Assembly (NCBI RefSeq): GCF_025460835.1
Contig: NZ_JAMXAY010000004.1
Location: 62,001 to 126,000, forward strand
DNA: 64,000 nucleotides
Direction of reading: 5' to 3'
From: Parapedobacter soli
GTDB lineage: Bacteria > Bacteroidota > Bacteroidia > Sphingobacteriales > Sphingobacteriaceae
In this document: positions 32,192 through 40,568 of the stretch, piece after piece
Layout of the letters: the number at the start of each line of letters is the position of its first letter
How positions within the stretch are numbered: the stretch's first letter is position 1
Notes under the pieces: model-generated
Databases searched by the model: none
Told to the model about the DNA's origin: nothing
The model's input: the letters and a program-made list of their open reading frames with translations, nothing else
Translations under genes and position numbers: made by a program

Positions 32192-33029
32192 CTATTTCCG
32201 GGTTTATGGGTTCTTTGAAAGCGGCCAGTTGCTCGCCAATCGGATAGTTGGCGACAAGCATCTCGGTCTTGGTTTTTTGGTCGCCGCCTTTGGCATTGAC
32301 CGATACTTTCTGCCTCACCGACCATTTCTGCCAGCCGAATTTTTTGATATACCGCTGGAGCGGCGGCGAGGGATAGGACGAGAGCAGGAATTTGCCTTTA
32401 ATCCTACTGAGTAGGTACAACAATTCTTCATAATCCTGTTCGCTGTAGCCGTCGTAATGTCCCAAATCCGAATTATAGTAAGGAGGGTCACAGTAAAAAA
32501 AGCTGTCGGGCGTATCCCGGCTGGCGATGACATAGAGCGCATCGGCACATTCAAGCTGACATCGCTGCAGCCTTGCTGCCAGTACTTTGGTGAAGCCGTC
32601 ACGTTTGGCATTGAACCGTTTGGTCGTGGTGTTCGAGGAAATATCGAAACCCCAGCTGCCATCCAGCATTCCCGCAAAAGATTGCGAACTGAGTATCCAG
32701 ACAGCCCATGCACGTTTGATATCCGTGAATAAATCGGGATGATTGTAGACCACCCAAGCTTTGTCATGGAGGTCACGGCTATGGAGGCTGGTCCTGACTT
32801 CCGCCTCAAGCGAGGTGAAATCCTCCTTGACAACCCGGTAAAAGTTGACAAGCTCGCGATTGGTATCGTTAATCACCTCGACCCTTGAAGGGCGTTTAGC
32901 AAAAAATATTGCAGCTCCCCCGACGAAAGGTTCACAATATAGCGTGTGCTTAGGTATAAGCGACACGATACGTGCGGCGAGTTTCTGCTTCCCGCCATAG
33001 TAGCTGATAGGTGTCCGTAGTCTGGTCAT
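32184..33029 (-). CDS. Dam-type DNA adenine methylase (D12 class)
   Basis: A 281-residue N6-adenine methyltransferase. PISYYGGKQKLA near the N-terminus and CEPFVGGAAIFF bind S-adenosylmethionine; FFYCDPPYY is the catalytic DPPY; FLLSSYPS follows. D12 enzymes often methylate GATC; the site here is unknown. It is an orphan methylase with no restriction gene alongside, typical of conjugative elements where it may protect the DNA from host restriction. It is followed by the ART gene with an 8-bp overlap. Confidence 0.9.
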   Translation of the reverse strand: MTRLRTPISYYGGKQKLAARIVSLIPKHTLYCEPFVGGAAIFFAKRPSRVEVINDTNRELVNFYRVVKEDFTSLEAEVRTSLHSRDLHDKAWVVYNHPDLFTDIKRAWAVWILSSQSFAGMLDGSWGFDISSNTTTKRFNAKRDGFTKVLAARLQRCQLECADALYVIASRDTPDSFFYCDPPYYNSDLGHYDGYSEQDYEELLYLLSRIKGKFLLSSYPSPPLQRYIKKFGWQKWSVRQKVSVNAKGGDQKTKTEMLVANYPIGEQLAAFKEPINPEIDV

Positions 33030-33051
33030 TTTCGTTCGTGGATAAAAAGGG

Positions 33052-33252
33052 TCAGAGAATATCGTTTATCGTAAAGTCCATAGGATTGCCGTCCACCAGC
33101 AGCGTAACACGGCTCCTGAGCCCCGGCTTATCCATATCCAGTACGGGAAACCGCTTGCCATTGAGGTGGTAGTGCGGTGCTGATGGATTTAGGTTGAGCG
33201 TGGCGTAGCCGGATGCCCTGATCCGGTCTACACGTTGGAATAGCTTTTTCAT
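33052..33252 (-). CDS. Conserved small ICE protein (66 aa)
   Basis: MKKLFQRVDRIRASGYATLN... A short protein with alternating strands (HYHLNGKRFPVLDM, SRVTLLVDGNPMDF). It lies 22 bp upstream of the Dam gene in the same direction. No family is recognised. The 254 bp before it (33253-33506) hold no reading frame I trust on either strand. Confidence 0.5.
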   Translation of the reverse strand: MKKLFQRVDRIRASGYATLNLNPSAPHYHLNGKRFPVLDMDKPGLRSRVTLLVDGNPMDFTINDIL

Positions 33253-33506
33253 ACAAATTATCTTAATGGTTCCCCCGTCATGGGGTGGTCTGCGGGTTGG
33301 AAAAGGCGTGGTGGTCTGCTGCGCGGGCGGTAAATGCCATCGGGTGGGGCGCTGCAGACCTCCACGCGTGGGTGCCCGAAGGTTTGCGGGTGACCATGGC
33401 GACGAACGCACCCAGCGGTAGCGTGGTGCTCGGCGATGTGGGCGTCCGCAGTCCTACAGGGCAAAGGGTATCACAATCCTATGTCGATTTCGATTGGGTT
33501 TGACGG

Positions 33507-34379
33507 TCACCTTCCGCGTTTCGGGCCGGTGTCCACTTCGGGTTCCTGTTCCCACGGTTGGGCCTTGCCATGCTGTCCGTTGTCCCGCTTGGCCGTTTCC
33601 TTATCGGCTACCTGTTGTTCCTGCCCCTTTGATTTGGCCTTTTCGGGGAATATGGTTTCATTACGGATTTCCACCATGTCCTTATCGTAGATATCAATGG
33701 TCTTCATCTGCGGGTTGGCAGCTATCGAGACGGGTACGTTTTTCCTTCCAAGGGTCAAGGTGGCATCGACATAATTCCCGTTACGAAGCGCTTTCATGGC
33801 CTCTCCCAATTTATCAGGGGTATCCAATCCTTTCAGGGGGTATTTAGCGAGTGCTTCGCCAAGGTCATACCCGTACTCAGGACGGAAAGTGCGCAGGGGG
33901 TGGTTACCGAACGCATCGGTGACATCAAGGTTAATGCTGAACCAAAGCGGTGTTTTTTCCTGCGCACGGACGGGCTCCTGACCGGGTACCGCTTTTTCGC
34001 GCAGGTATACTTCTTTTTCCAAGGACATTCCCGAGAGCAGTCTATGTGCCTGGTAGGCCGTGATACGGTGATCCCGTTCGAGACTGAGGGTCTGCGCTAC
34101 GGCTTTGAATTCGCCTTTTTTATTAAGCAGCACCGTATAATCATTGAGGAAATACATATCGCTTTGCTTCGACCGGTTGAAGTTCAGCGTGAAAGCAAGC
34201 CTGTCCGTCCGCGGGTCATCCATTTTTTTGCTGTCCACCGGCCTGCGCATCGTCTCGATACCAAGGCTGAAAGCGGGCAGTTCGCGCCTGATGGCATCTT
34301 CCATCAGGCCGTTTAATTTAACGCCGAAACCGAGTCCTTCGAGTGTCTTCTTGAGGTACTCCAGATTGTTTTCGTTCAT
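33507..34379 (-). CDS. ICE protein of unknown function (290 aa)
   Basis: MNENNLEYLKKTLEGLGFG... A soluble protein with LNFNRSKQSDMYFLNDYTVLL and LWFSINLDVTDAFGNHPLRTFRPEYGYDL, ending in a charged, repetitive tail (KAKSKGQEQQVADKETAKRD). Related genes seem to occur in Bacteroidetes conjugative elements near DUF3945/DUF4099 proteins; that is a recollection, not a domain match. It probably acts in the cytoplasm. It lies 34 bp after the preceding gene of the operon. Confidence 0.6.
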   Translation of the reverse strand: MNENNLEYLKKTLEGLGFGVKLNGLMEDAIRRELPAFSLGIETMRRPVDSKKMDDPRTDRLAFTLNFNRSKQSDMYFLNDYTVLLNKKGEFKAVAQTLSLERDHRITAYQAHRLLSGMSLEKEVYLREKAVPGQEPVRAQEKTPLWFSINLDVTDAFGNHPLRTFRPEYGYDLGEALAKYPLKGLDTPDKLGEAMKALRNGNYVDATLTLGRKNVPVSIAANPQMKTIDIYDKDMVEIRNETIFPEKAKSKGQEQQVADKETAKRDNGQHGKAQPWEQEPEVDTGPKRGR

Positions 34380-34413
34380 GTCATTTGAAATTAATGGTGA
34401 TAAAATCGGATTA

Positions 34414-34731
34414 TTAAAATAAAGTCATCTGCTCCCGTGGCGGCCGCTTATGGCCATTCTCGATGGCGAGTTCCTCCGCAATGCCCGTAACCAGTTCTTC
34501 AATGGAGGTGTAATCGGTGTCTTTAAGGGCCTCCGTGTAAAAGAAATACGAGCGGTAGCCCGTCCCGCTGATGATTTCGGATTCGGCGCGGTACTCGATG
34601 TGGCTTACCAACGGGTCCCGCTGGTCGTCTTCTTTTTTATCCGGCCAGTAGAACCGGTAATCAACCTTTACCGGAAAACCGAAGACCCTGATTTCAAGGA
34701 GCGTATTCCGCTTGAATTGTTCGGGTATCAT
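34414..34731 (-). CDS. Small ICE protein with C-terminal QMTLF (105 aa)
   Basis: MIPEQFKRNTLLEIRVFGF..., aromatic strands (YRSYFFYTEALKDTDY), then a helix (SIEELVTGIAEELAIE) and the final residues REQMTLF. The terminal QMTLF resembles the bacterial sliding-clamp-binding peptide (QL[SD]LF), suggesting DNA-polymerase clamp contact; the rest is unrecognised. The ATG overlaps the preceding gene's stop by 4 bp, so it is coupled to the 188-aa protein. Confidence 0.6.
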   Translation of the reverse strand: MIPEQFKRNTLLEIRVFGFPVKVDYRFYWPDKKEDDQRDPLVSHIEYRAESEIISGTGYRSYFFYTEALKDTDYTSIEELVTGIAEELAIENGHKRPPREQMTLF

Positions 34732-35294
34732 AGTGTATTGATTGGGTTGTCCCCATCCCGGTGGCGTCCGACAAGTAGGACCGAAAAGGACACGCATCCC
34801 TTCGGTTTGACGGTACGGTAGGTGGACCGCATACCGGTGACCTTGCGGAATCGGTGCAGGGAAAAATTCGGGACAGGGACGTTGAAAATACTATTCCTGT
34901 AGATGATCGTTACCTTATGGTTATGCAGGAAAAAGGAGGCATCCCTCCGCATCTGCCAGAGCGCTACTTTACAGTCCAGTACCCTGCCGCAGAGGTCGTC
35001 GTCGAAAACGCCGACTGTCCTTGCGTTGGGGAACAGGGTTTTCAGTTCCAGCATCCGGGATGCCGTGGGCCATAACCCTATGGCGGTAAAAACGTTGCTG
35101 CCCGGCCTTTCAAGGAGTTTGGGGTGCAGTTGGCAGAAACATAATGTATCCATAGCCGTATGGAACAGGAAATGCTGCCGCGCCATTGAAGGTTCCAATG
35201 TGCCTGCGGTGCCTGTAAGGCTACATCCATCACTACCGATCCAAGGTGCGAAATATTCCAGTACCCCGGTATCGATGTATAGTGGCAATGGCAT
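34728..35294 (-). CDS. ICE protein of unknown function (188 aa), possibly Toprim-like
   Basis: MPLPLYIDTGVLEYFAPW... The segment FPNARTVGVFDDDLCGRVLDCKVAL has a strand ending in acidic residues followed by a helix, as in Toprim nucleotidyl-hydrolase folds, but the complete Toprim pattern is not secure. Histidine and aromatic residues are frequent. It starts 6 bp after the DUF4099/DUF3945 gene and overlaps the 105-aa gene by 4 bp. Confidence 0.55.
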   Translation of the reverse strand: MPLPLYIDTGVLEYFAPWIGSDGCSLTGTAGTLEPSMARQHFLFHTAMDTLCFCQLHPKLLERPGSNVFTAIGLWPTASRMLELKTLFPNARTVGVFDDDLCGRVLDCKVALWQMRRDASFFLHNHKVTIIYRNSIFNVPVPNFSLHRFRKVTGMRSTYRTVKPKGCVSFSVLLVGRHRDGDNPINTL

Positions 35295-35300
35295 GGGTTA

Positions 35301-36092
35301 CTACCGGAACCGCCATTTACCGAGGCTGCGGCTATGCTGGTTCTTACGCTGGTTGTCCTCCACGTCTTTTCCCGTTCCCTGTTGACGCTCGTGCATCTCC
35401 TGCATGGCTTTTTTGTAGCCCTCGGTGTAAGGGTCTTTCTGTTCCGTCCAGCTATTTGTGATATTGCCAAGCCCACGCAGGAGCAGGTAGGATATACCGC
35501 CGTCGAGCAATAGGGAAAAGACAAGTGCCGACCTGTTGGAGGTTACACCGCTCCGGCTGCTTGCCCGCCGCTGCAATAGCGTACCGTCTGACAGCTCGAT
35601 TACGCTGCCGTCCCTGTAGTGTTCCTTTTGCAGTTCGGTCAGTGTTTCCCCGTTGACCTGCTCGGGTATCTGCACTTTTTCCGGGTCGGAGGAGATAAAC
35701 TCCCGGGTTTGGGGATCGTATTCAATCAGCCACGACCTTTTTTTCCCATCGGGTGCCTGATAGGTCTTGAGCACATTCGTCAGCGCTCCCCGCTCCAGTT
35801 GGTCGGCCTCGATATCGATCAGCAGGGGATGCTTCTTGGTTTCCCGGTAGATGGGATGCAGCTGGACGGTTACATGACCATTGGGCATACGCTCCAGCGA
35901 GAGCTTGGCATCGATTTTCCTGATATTGATACCGTCGGCGTGGAGGTTATGCAGGGTGATGAGTTCGGTGCGGTGCCCCCCGAGCAGGGCATCGATGTCC
36001 TCGCCGGAGAGAATGGGTTTCCCGTTCTGGATGAGACCGAGTTTGCGGAGTTCCCCTATCGGGAGATCGCTTTCCTGAAATTGATTGTCCAT
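35301..36092 (-). CDS. DUF4099/DUF3945 domain protein
   Basis: A 263-residue protein. LPIGELRKLGLIQNGKPILS, LLGGHRTELITLHNL and KLSLERMPNGHVTVQLHPIY match DUF4099; KRSWLIEYDPQTREFISSDP and ELSDGTLLQ match DUF3945. A hydrophobic segment (LVFSLLLDGGISYLLLRGL) near residue 195 may anchor it, and the tail is basic and polar. Both domains are restricted largely to conjugative elements of Bacteroidota and their role is unknown. It lies 12 bp after the M23 peptidase gene. Confidence 0.75.
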   Translation of the reverse strand: MDNQFQESDLPIGELRKLGLIQNGKPILSGEDIDALLGGHRTELITLHNLHADGINIRKIDAKLSLERMPNGHVTVQLHPIYRETKKHPLLIDIEADQLERGALTNVLKTYQAPDGKKRSWLIEYDPQTREFISSDPEKVQIPEQVNGETLTELQKEHYRDGSVIELSDGTLLQRRASSRSGVTSNRSALVFSLLLDGGISYLLLRGLGNITNSWTEQKDPYTEGYKKAMQEMHERQQGTGKDVEDNQRKNQHSRSLGKWRFR

Positions 36093-36104
36093 AATTAATC
36101 GTTT

Positions 36105-36704
36105 TTATTTGTTTACGTTATTTTCGATGAGGGTCCGGAGGAACTTCAACGGATTGATGTATGTCCCGTTCCTTTGGATGGCAAAATGGAGGTGCTCGCC
36201 CGTGGCGCGTCCGGTCCTGCCTGTCACCCCCAAGGGATGTCCTGCGGCAACACGTTGCCCGCGCCTGACCACCGAACCTGATAGGTGGCCATATATGCTA
36301 TGCACACTGCCGTGGTCGATGCGGACATAGTTGCCCAATTGCGGCTGGTACCCGGTGGCCGTTACCGTCCCTTCCATGATGGCGTGGACCACCTGCGCAC
36401 GTGCAGCCAGATCGACTCCGTTGTGGAAATCCGGCCTTCCGGTCACGGGGTGCGTACGCCAGCCAAAGCGCGAAGTAATCCGGTAGGTATCCAATGGCAT
36501 GCGGGTCTCCGTTTGTGCGGGGATATGCTTTTTTGGCTCCAACCATCGTTCGGTAACCGGTACCACCGGTCCGGGCCGCGTTGGCCCGATTGGATTGGGT
36601 ACATTGTACCCGGACAACAACGGCTGCGCGGCTGAGACATGGCAAAGTAGCAACTGGACGAATGAGAGGGCAAACCATAGCAGATACAACCCGTGTTTGG
36701 TCAT
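36105..36704 (-). CDS. M23 family metallopeptidase of the transfer operon
   Basis: A 199-residue exported enzyme with signal peptide MTKHGLYLLWFALSFVQLLL (ATG at 36704). The zinc site is complete: HNGVDLAA gives H and D, and GEHLHFAI gives the second HxH. SRFGWRTHPVTG opens the domain. M23 enzymes cut peptidoglycan cross-bridges; in conjugation they open the wall for the secretion channel. It overlaps the upstream gene by 4 bp. Confidence 0.88.
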   Translation of the reverse strand: MTKHGLYLLWFALSFVQLLLCHVSAAQPLLSGYNVPNPIGPTRPGPVVPVTERWLEPKKHIPAQTETRMPLDTYRITSRFGWRTHPVTGRPDFHNGVDLAARAQVVHAIMEGTVTATGYQPQLGNYVRIDHGSVHSIYGHLSGSVVRRGQRVAAGHPLGVTGRTGRATGEHLHFAIQRNGTYINPLKFLRTLIENNVNK

Positions 36705-37129
36705 CGTCCGGCTCCTTTCTCCCAAAACCGGTCCCTGTCCTGCGGGAGAGTGAGTTCCAGCCTGCTGGATAAAGGGGTCGTGGCGAAACGGAGGACCTGT
36801 TCGTTTACGAGTGCCATGCCCAGCGCCTCGTAGTGCTGGCGCGGCGTGCCGTTTTCCAGAATCATACTGATGCGGAGCAGGGTTTTGAAATCCTGCGGCC
36901 CCATTTGTTTGAGGGCATCCATCAATTCGCGGAACAGTTCGCTGTGCGGCTTGAGTACCAGTAACGCATCGGTGTCATAGAGCGACCTGCGTCCGTCCGC
37001 GAAACTGACCTCTATGACCTCGTTGTCATAACTCACATGGGAGACCGTGCCGAGCTGCCCTTGCCTTTCGGCGGGGTCGGTGGTGAGGTGCGGATGCACA
37101 AGTACGGGTTTGTCTATTAAATCTTTCAT
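36701..37129 (-). CDS. ICE protein paralogous to 39268-39699 (142 aa)
   Basis: MKDLIDKPVLVHPHLTTDPAERQGQLGTVSH... The first 65 residues align with the protein on the other side of the coupling-protein gene (VHPGLTTDPVNMQGHMGTIT, then LYNTDALLML). It may be an SH3-like beta-barrel because of the G-T-V strands and the DTDALLVLKP end. The C-terminal half is helical. Function unknown; association with the coupling protein is inferred from position. Confidence 0.65.
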   Translation of the reverse strand: MKDLIDKPVLVHPHLTTDPAERQGQLGTVSHVSYDNEVIEVSFADGRRSLYDTDALLVLKPHSELFRELMDALKQMGPQDFKTLLRISMILENGTPRQHYEALGMALVNEQVLRFATTPLSSRLELTLPQDRDRFWEKGAGR

Positions 37130-37155
37130 GATGGGATGTGTTTTTGACGAATAGA

Positions 37156-39195
37156 TTATTTCCTGAATCCGGGGCGCATGGAACCATGACCACGCTGCGG
37201 GGGCCGGGGTGGTGCGGGTGGTTTGTACCGGGTCACGATATGCTGCACCTCGGTATTGATGCGGTGGAAGTTCTGAAGCAGGATTTCATCCTTCCGCCCC
37301 CGGAAGTCGTAGAAGACGGGTAGCTCCCGGTAGGCTTCTTCCTCGGCTTTGATGGCCTTCAGGTCGAGGTCAACACGGCAGTTCACCGCGGAAGTCTCAA
37401 ACTTGCCCGTGTATTTATCCACGGCGTCCGATGCGAGGATGCCGACCATCTCGCCAGCTTTAAGGGAAGCGATTTTCCCTGCGGGTATGAGCGGTTCGAG
37501 GTTTTCGTTGATGGTCAGGGACGTTTTCGTCCGGTCGATGGCGATGCTTTCCCCCTGCTGTTTGACCTTTCCGAATAGGCGTTCCATCCATTCGAGGGTA
37601 TCCTTGTCCCGGACGGAACCACTGAGGATGTTACCGACGATGGAGGTAATGGTTGCGGCGGTTTCCTTACCGTACTGCTGCTTGAACATCGTCAATTCCT
37701 GCACTCCCAATATGGCGCTCACGCGATTGCTTCTCGCCTGGGAAATGATGTTTTCGACACGGTGCATATACAGGGTAGGTGCTTCGTCCACCACGAGTCC
37801 CACCGGAATATTCCCCCTTGAATTGACCAGCCTGCTGATCCGGTTGATGACGACCGAATAGGACGCCGAGTTGATGCTCTGTGTATTCGGGTTGCTGGCA
37901 AGCACCAATATGGAGGGTGCTTCGGGGTTACTGACTTTCAGATCGAAATCGTCACCGGAGAAAACCCAGAAGGTCTCCTTGGTGGCCAGGCGGCTGATGA
38001 AAATCTTGAGGGTACCGACCTGCCCTTCGAGCTGGTCAAAGGCACGCGCCTTGTACGCGGTCATAAAGGGCGAGAGCAGGGATTGGAGTTCTTTATTGCT
38101 GAACAGCACCGTAAATATTTCCTCGTATGAACGGTTGAGGAAGGCCAGCACATGCGGGAAGCTGGAATACTTCCCTTCATCGTACTTGCTGAAAAAGTAG
38201 ATACAGGCCGCGAGGAAATTGATGGCGGACTGGGTGAAGAACTGGTCGCTGCCACCCGATTTATCACCTTTTTTCATGGCTTCCACGAGCCCCTCCGCGG
38301 TTTCCGAAGCATCGGCTAGGGTCTGGAGGTAATCGCTGCGCCACGGATTGACGCGCCTGCTTCTCTCGGGTTCATTCAGGTTGATCACATGGAACTGGAA
38401 ATCTTTCAGTTTCCCTTGCTGTTTACCGAGCAGGTAGTGGTAGTAGGCCACTTTTCCGAGATCGGGGAACTTGAAATCGAATATGCAGAGTGTCCACTGC
38501 AAGGCAACAAGCTGGCGGATAATCGGCATGAAAACCGAGAAACTCTTACCTGATCCCGGTGTGCCTACGACCAACGCGCCGCGGAATAAATTCTCAAGTA
38601 CGATGAATCCCTTGCGTACTTTCCGCTTATAATAGAAGAGCATTGGGATGTTGACCGCGTAGGGCGTGGTCTTGGGTTTGGTAGGCTGCATAAAAGATTC
38701 CTCTTCCACGTTCCAGCGGTCCTTGCCCAACCGTGAGCCGATGATTTTGGATACGTTGTCCATGGCAACGTGCAGGAGCAGTGTCCCGGTGACGGAGCAT
38801 GCGATGTAGCCCAGATCGTACCAGCTTGTATAAGGGATGGGCCAATGACCGGACCTGCCATAGCACCAAAGGCTTGCCATCAGCAATACCAATCCAGCGG
38901 CGAGGGGATAGGCGATGGCGCTTTTGGGATTGAGGTCCTTTTCCTTGCGGCTAAGTGTCCCGATGGATACCAGACAGATCAGGACCAGTGTAAACAGTTT
39001 ACTGTTCAACGGGAAATCATAGATTGCAATCCGCGCCATGCGCGCGAGGAAGTGGGAAAGCCCGTAGCGTTCGCTTATGGGGCTGATGATAACCTTTTCA
39101 GCGTAGATGAACATCAGGACATCGATGGCCACGGATAGGTATATCGCGAATTGCAGGAAGCGGTGCATCGCTTGCTGTTCTTTGGTTTCATCCAT
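37156..39195 (-). CDS. Type IV coupling protein (VirD4/TraG-like, MobC of Bacteroidota elements)
   Basis: A 679-residue membrane ATPase. Three to four N-terminal helices (YWFCY-type region) are followed by Walker A GTPGSGKSFSVF near residue 215 and Walker B VGLVVDEAPTLYMH near 445. It docks the relaxosome to the transfer channel and pumps the DNA-relaxase complex. The proline-rich end (KPPAPPRPPQRG) may mediate contacts. It is flanked by two paralogous small genes, and a terminator-type hairpin lies 73 bp upstream. Confidence 0.93.
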   Translation of the reverse strand: MDETKEQQAMHRFLQFAIYLSVAIDVLMFIYAEKVIISPISERYGLSHFLARMARIAIYDFPLNSKLFTLVLICLVSIGTLSRKEKDLNPKSAIAYPLAAGLVLLMASLWCYGRSGHWPIPYTSWYDLGYIACSVTGTLLLHVAMDNVSKIIGSRLGKDRWNVEEESFMQPTKPKTTPYAVNIPMLFYYKRKVRKGFIVLENLFRGALVVGTPGSGKSFSVFMPIIRQLVALQWTLCIFDFKFPDLGKVAYYHYLLGKQQGKLKDFQFHVINLNEPERSRRVNPWRSDYLQTLADASETAEGLVEAMKKGDKSGGSDQFFTQSAINFLAACIYFFSKYDEGKYSSFPHVLAFLNRSYEEIFTVLFSNKELQSLLSPFMTAYKARAFDQLEGQVGTLKIFISRLATKETFWVFSGDDFDLKVSNPEAPSILVLASNPNTQSINSASYSVVINRISRLVNSRGNIPVGLVVDEAPTLYMHRVENIISQARSNRVSAILGVQELTMFKQQYGKETAATITSIVGNILSGSVRDKDTLEWMERLFGKVKQQGESIAIDRTKTSLTINENLEPLIPAGKIASLKAGEMVGILASDAVDKYTGKFETSAVNCRVDLDLKAIKAEEEAYRELPVFYDFRGRKDEILLQNFHRINTEVQHIVTRYKPPAPPRPPQRGHGSMRPGFRK

Positions 39196-39244
39196 AAATG
39201 ATGTGGTTTGAACGGCCGGAAGCCAAGCCCACGTTTCCGTGGAT

Positions 39245-39277
39245 AAATGGAAAAAGATTGGGGGCTATTAAAGCCCC
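39245..39277 (-). terminator. Hairpin GGGGGCT...AGCCCCC with T-run (minus strand)
   Basis: On the minus strand the hairpin GGGGGCTTTAATAGCCCCC (39277-39259) is followed by AATCTTTTTC. The stem overlaps the stop codon of the gene at 39268-39699. It could attenuate transcription from the traN side into the coupling-protein gene. A very similar hairpin lies at 55795-55816. Confidence 0.65.
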
Positions 39278-39699
39278 CTCCCCGGTTTCTGTTGCTGGTC
39301 GGGTCTGTCTACTATAAACCCGATCCGTTCATCGACGGTGAATACGATGACTTTTGAAATCCTATCATGGGTCATTGCCCAATCAAGTGCCTCCCGCTGG
39401 ACTTCCGGTATCCCGGTCGCATGAAGCTGATACATTTCAAAAATGTCGACGACTTCCGCGGCATCCATTTCGAATAATTCAATGTCACCGCGTAATTTAT
39501 CCACCACCATGTCAGGGGGGATTAGCATCAACAGGGCATCCGTGTTGTAAAGGCCGATTACGTTATCCTTGAACCTGACGTAGGCGAGACGGCCTTCGCC
39601 GACGAGATGGGTAATGGTTCCCATATGTCCCTGCATGTTCACGGGATCGGTGGTGAGGCCGGGATGGACCATGACCACGGTTCCTTCCAAATTTTCCAT
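39268..39699 (-). CDS. ICE protein paralogous to 36701-37129 (143 aa)
   Basis: MENLEGTVVMVHPGLTTDP... The N-terminal half is a copy of the 142-aa protein beyond the coupling-protein gene; the C-terminal half differs (VVDIFEMYQLHATGIPEVQR, then IGFIVDRPDQQQ). The ATG at 39699 fits the alignment with the paralogue. The tail overlaps a terminator hairpin. Function unknown. Confidence 0.65.
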   Translation of the reverse strand: MENLEGTVVMVHPGLTTDPVNMQGHMGTITHLVGEGRLAYVRFKDNVIGLYNTDALLMLIPPDMVVDKLRGDIELFEMDAAEVVDIFEMYQLHATGIPEVQREALDWAMTHDRISKVIVFTVDERIGFIVDRPDQQQKPGRGL

Positions 39700-39716
39700 A
39701 ATCAATACATCAGGCG

Positions 39717-40556
39717 TTAAAAAGTATCAGCCCGGAGGATATCCTTGTACCTTATCTTCAAGGTTATCGTCCTGCCGGAAATCTGCTTTTCGGAGAGTTC
39801 GACATTCAGCACCTTGTTTTCCGGGAAGGTGACCTTTTCCAATACATAGATGTTCCGGTAACTCCGCTTGAATGTCCCAAGCGGGTAAAGCTGCCAGACG
39901 GGTTTGATTTCGATGGACTGCACGTTGGTAGCCTTGGTTATCTTTCTATCCTCGATCTTGAAACGTATCTCGTCGATATCGTATATGAGGTTGGTCGTAT
40001 TGAGGTAAGTGATGTCCAGCAGTACGAGGTCACCGACCGTGTAAACGCTGTTCAGCCGGGCGTGGATACCGTAATCGCTTGCCTTGCTGACAGGGGATGC
40101 ATTGCGCGAAGCAAGTAGCGAAATCGCGTGTCGGCGTAGTTCGGGGGTAGTAAGTTCCACCGGAACGTGGAGCGGTTGGGTGTGATGGGGCAGTATGCGG
40201 AAGCTGGTGGTCAGTGAACCACCCGATACGGTCCGGTTTGCCCGGAGTCCGTATTGGGCCATGAAACTTTCGCCGATGACCGTGACCACCCCGAGGTCAT
40301 ATGGTGGGCCAGCGTTTCCCTCTACGGAGTCAGGTAGCCATTTAAGCCGCAGGACGTTGGGTTCGGGAAGGTCGCCCACTACCCCATGCGTTGAAATGTC
40401 AACGTAACGGATGGGTTCGGGTGAGATGATGTGCAGGGAGCTACGGCCATCCATGACGATGCCGGGCAGTTCGCTGCGGTAGGTCCGGGTATTTTGCTGT
40501 GCGTAAAGGTGGGTCCCTGAGAATATCAGGGACAGGATCATGATGAATGTCTTCAT
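39717..40556 (-). CDS. traN: Conjugative transposon protein TraN (DUF4138, VirB9-like)
   Basis: A 279-residue exported protein: signal peptide MKTFIMILSLIFSGTHLYAQ, then beta-rich DUF4138 (RYVDISTHGVVGDLPEPNVLRLKW, in pieces; LVLLDITYLNTTNLIYDIDEI; VTFPENKVLNVELSEK). TraN corresponds to VirB9 of the outer-membrane core of type IV secretion systems. It lies 12 bp after traM. Confidence 0.87.
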   Translation of the reverse strand: MKTFIMILSLIFSGTHLYAQQNTRTYRSELPGIVMDGRSSLHIISPEPIRYVDISTHGVVGDLPEPNVLRLKWLPDSVEGNAGPPYDLGVVTVIGESFMAQYGLRANRTVSGGSLTTSFRILPHHTQPLHVPVELTTPELRRHAISLLASRNASPVSKASDYGIHARLNSVYTVGDLVLLDITYLNTTNLIYDIDEIRFKIEDRKITKATNVQSIEIKPVWQLYPLGTFKRSYRNIYVLEKVTFPENKVLNVELSEKQISGRTITLKIRYKDILRADTF

Positions 40557-40568
40557 TATATGTGGGTT

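Noticed and set aside
33253..33506. Short frames on both strands in the gap before the 66-aa gene
   Set aside because: Three competing frames of similar length, rich in Pro, Arg and His, none with a ribosome site or family; none can be supported.
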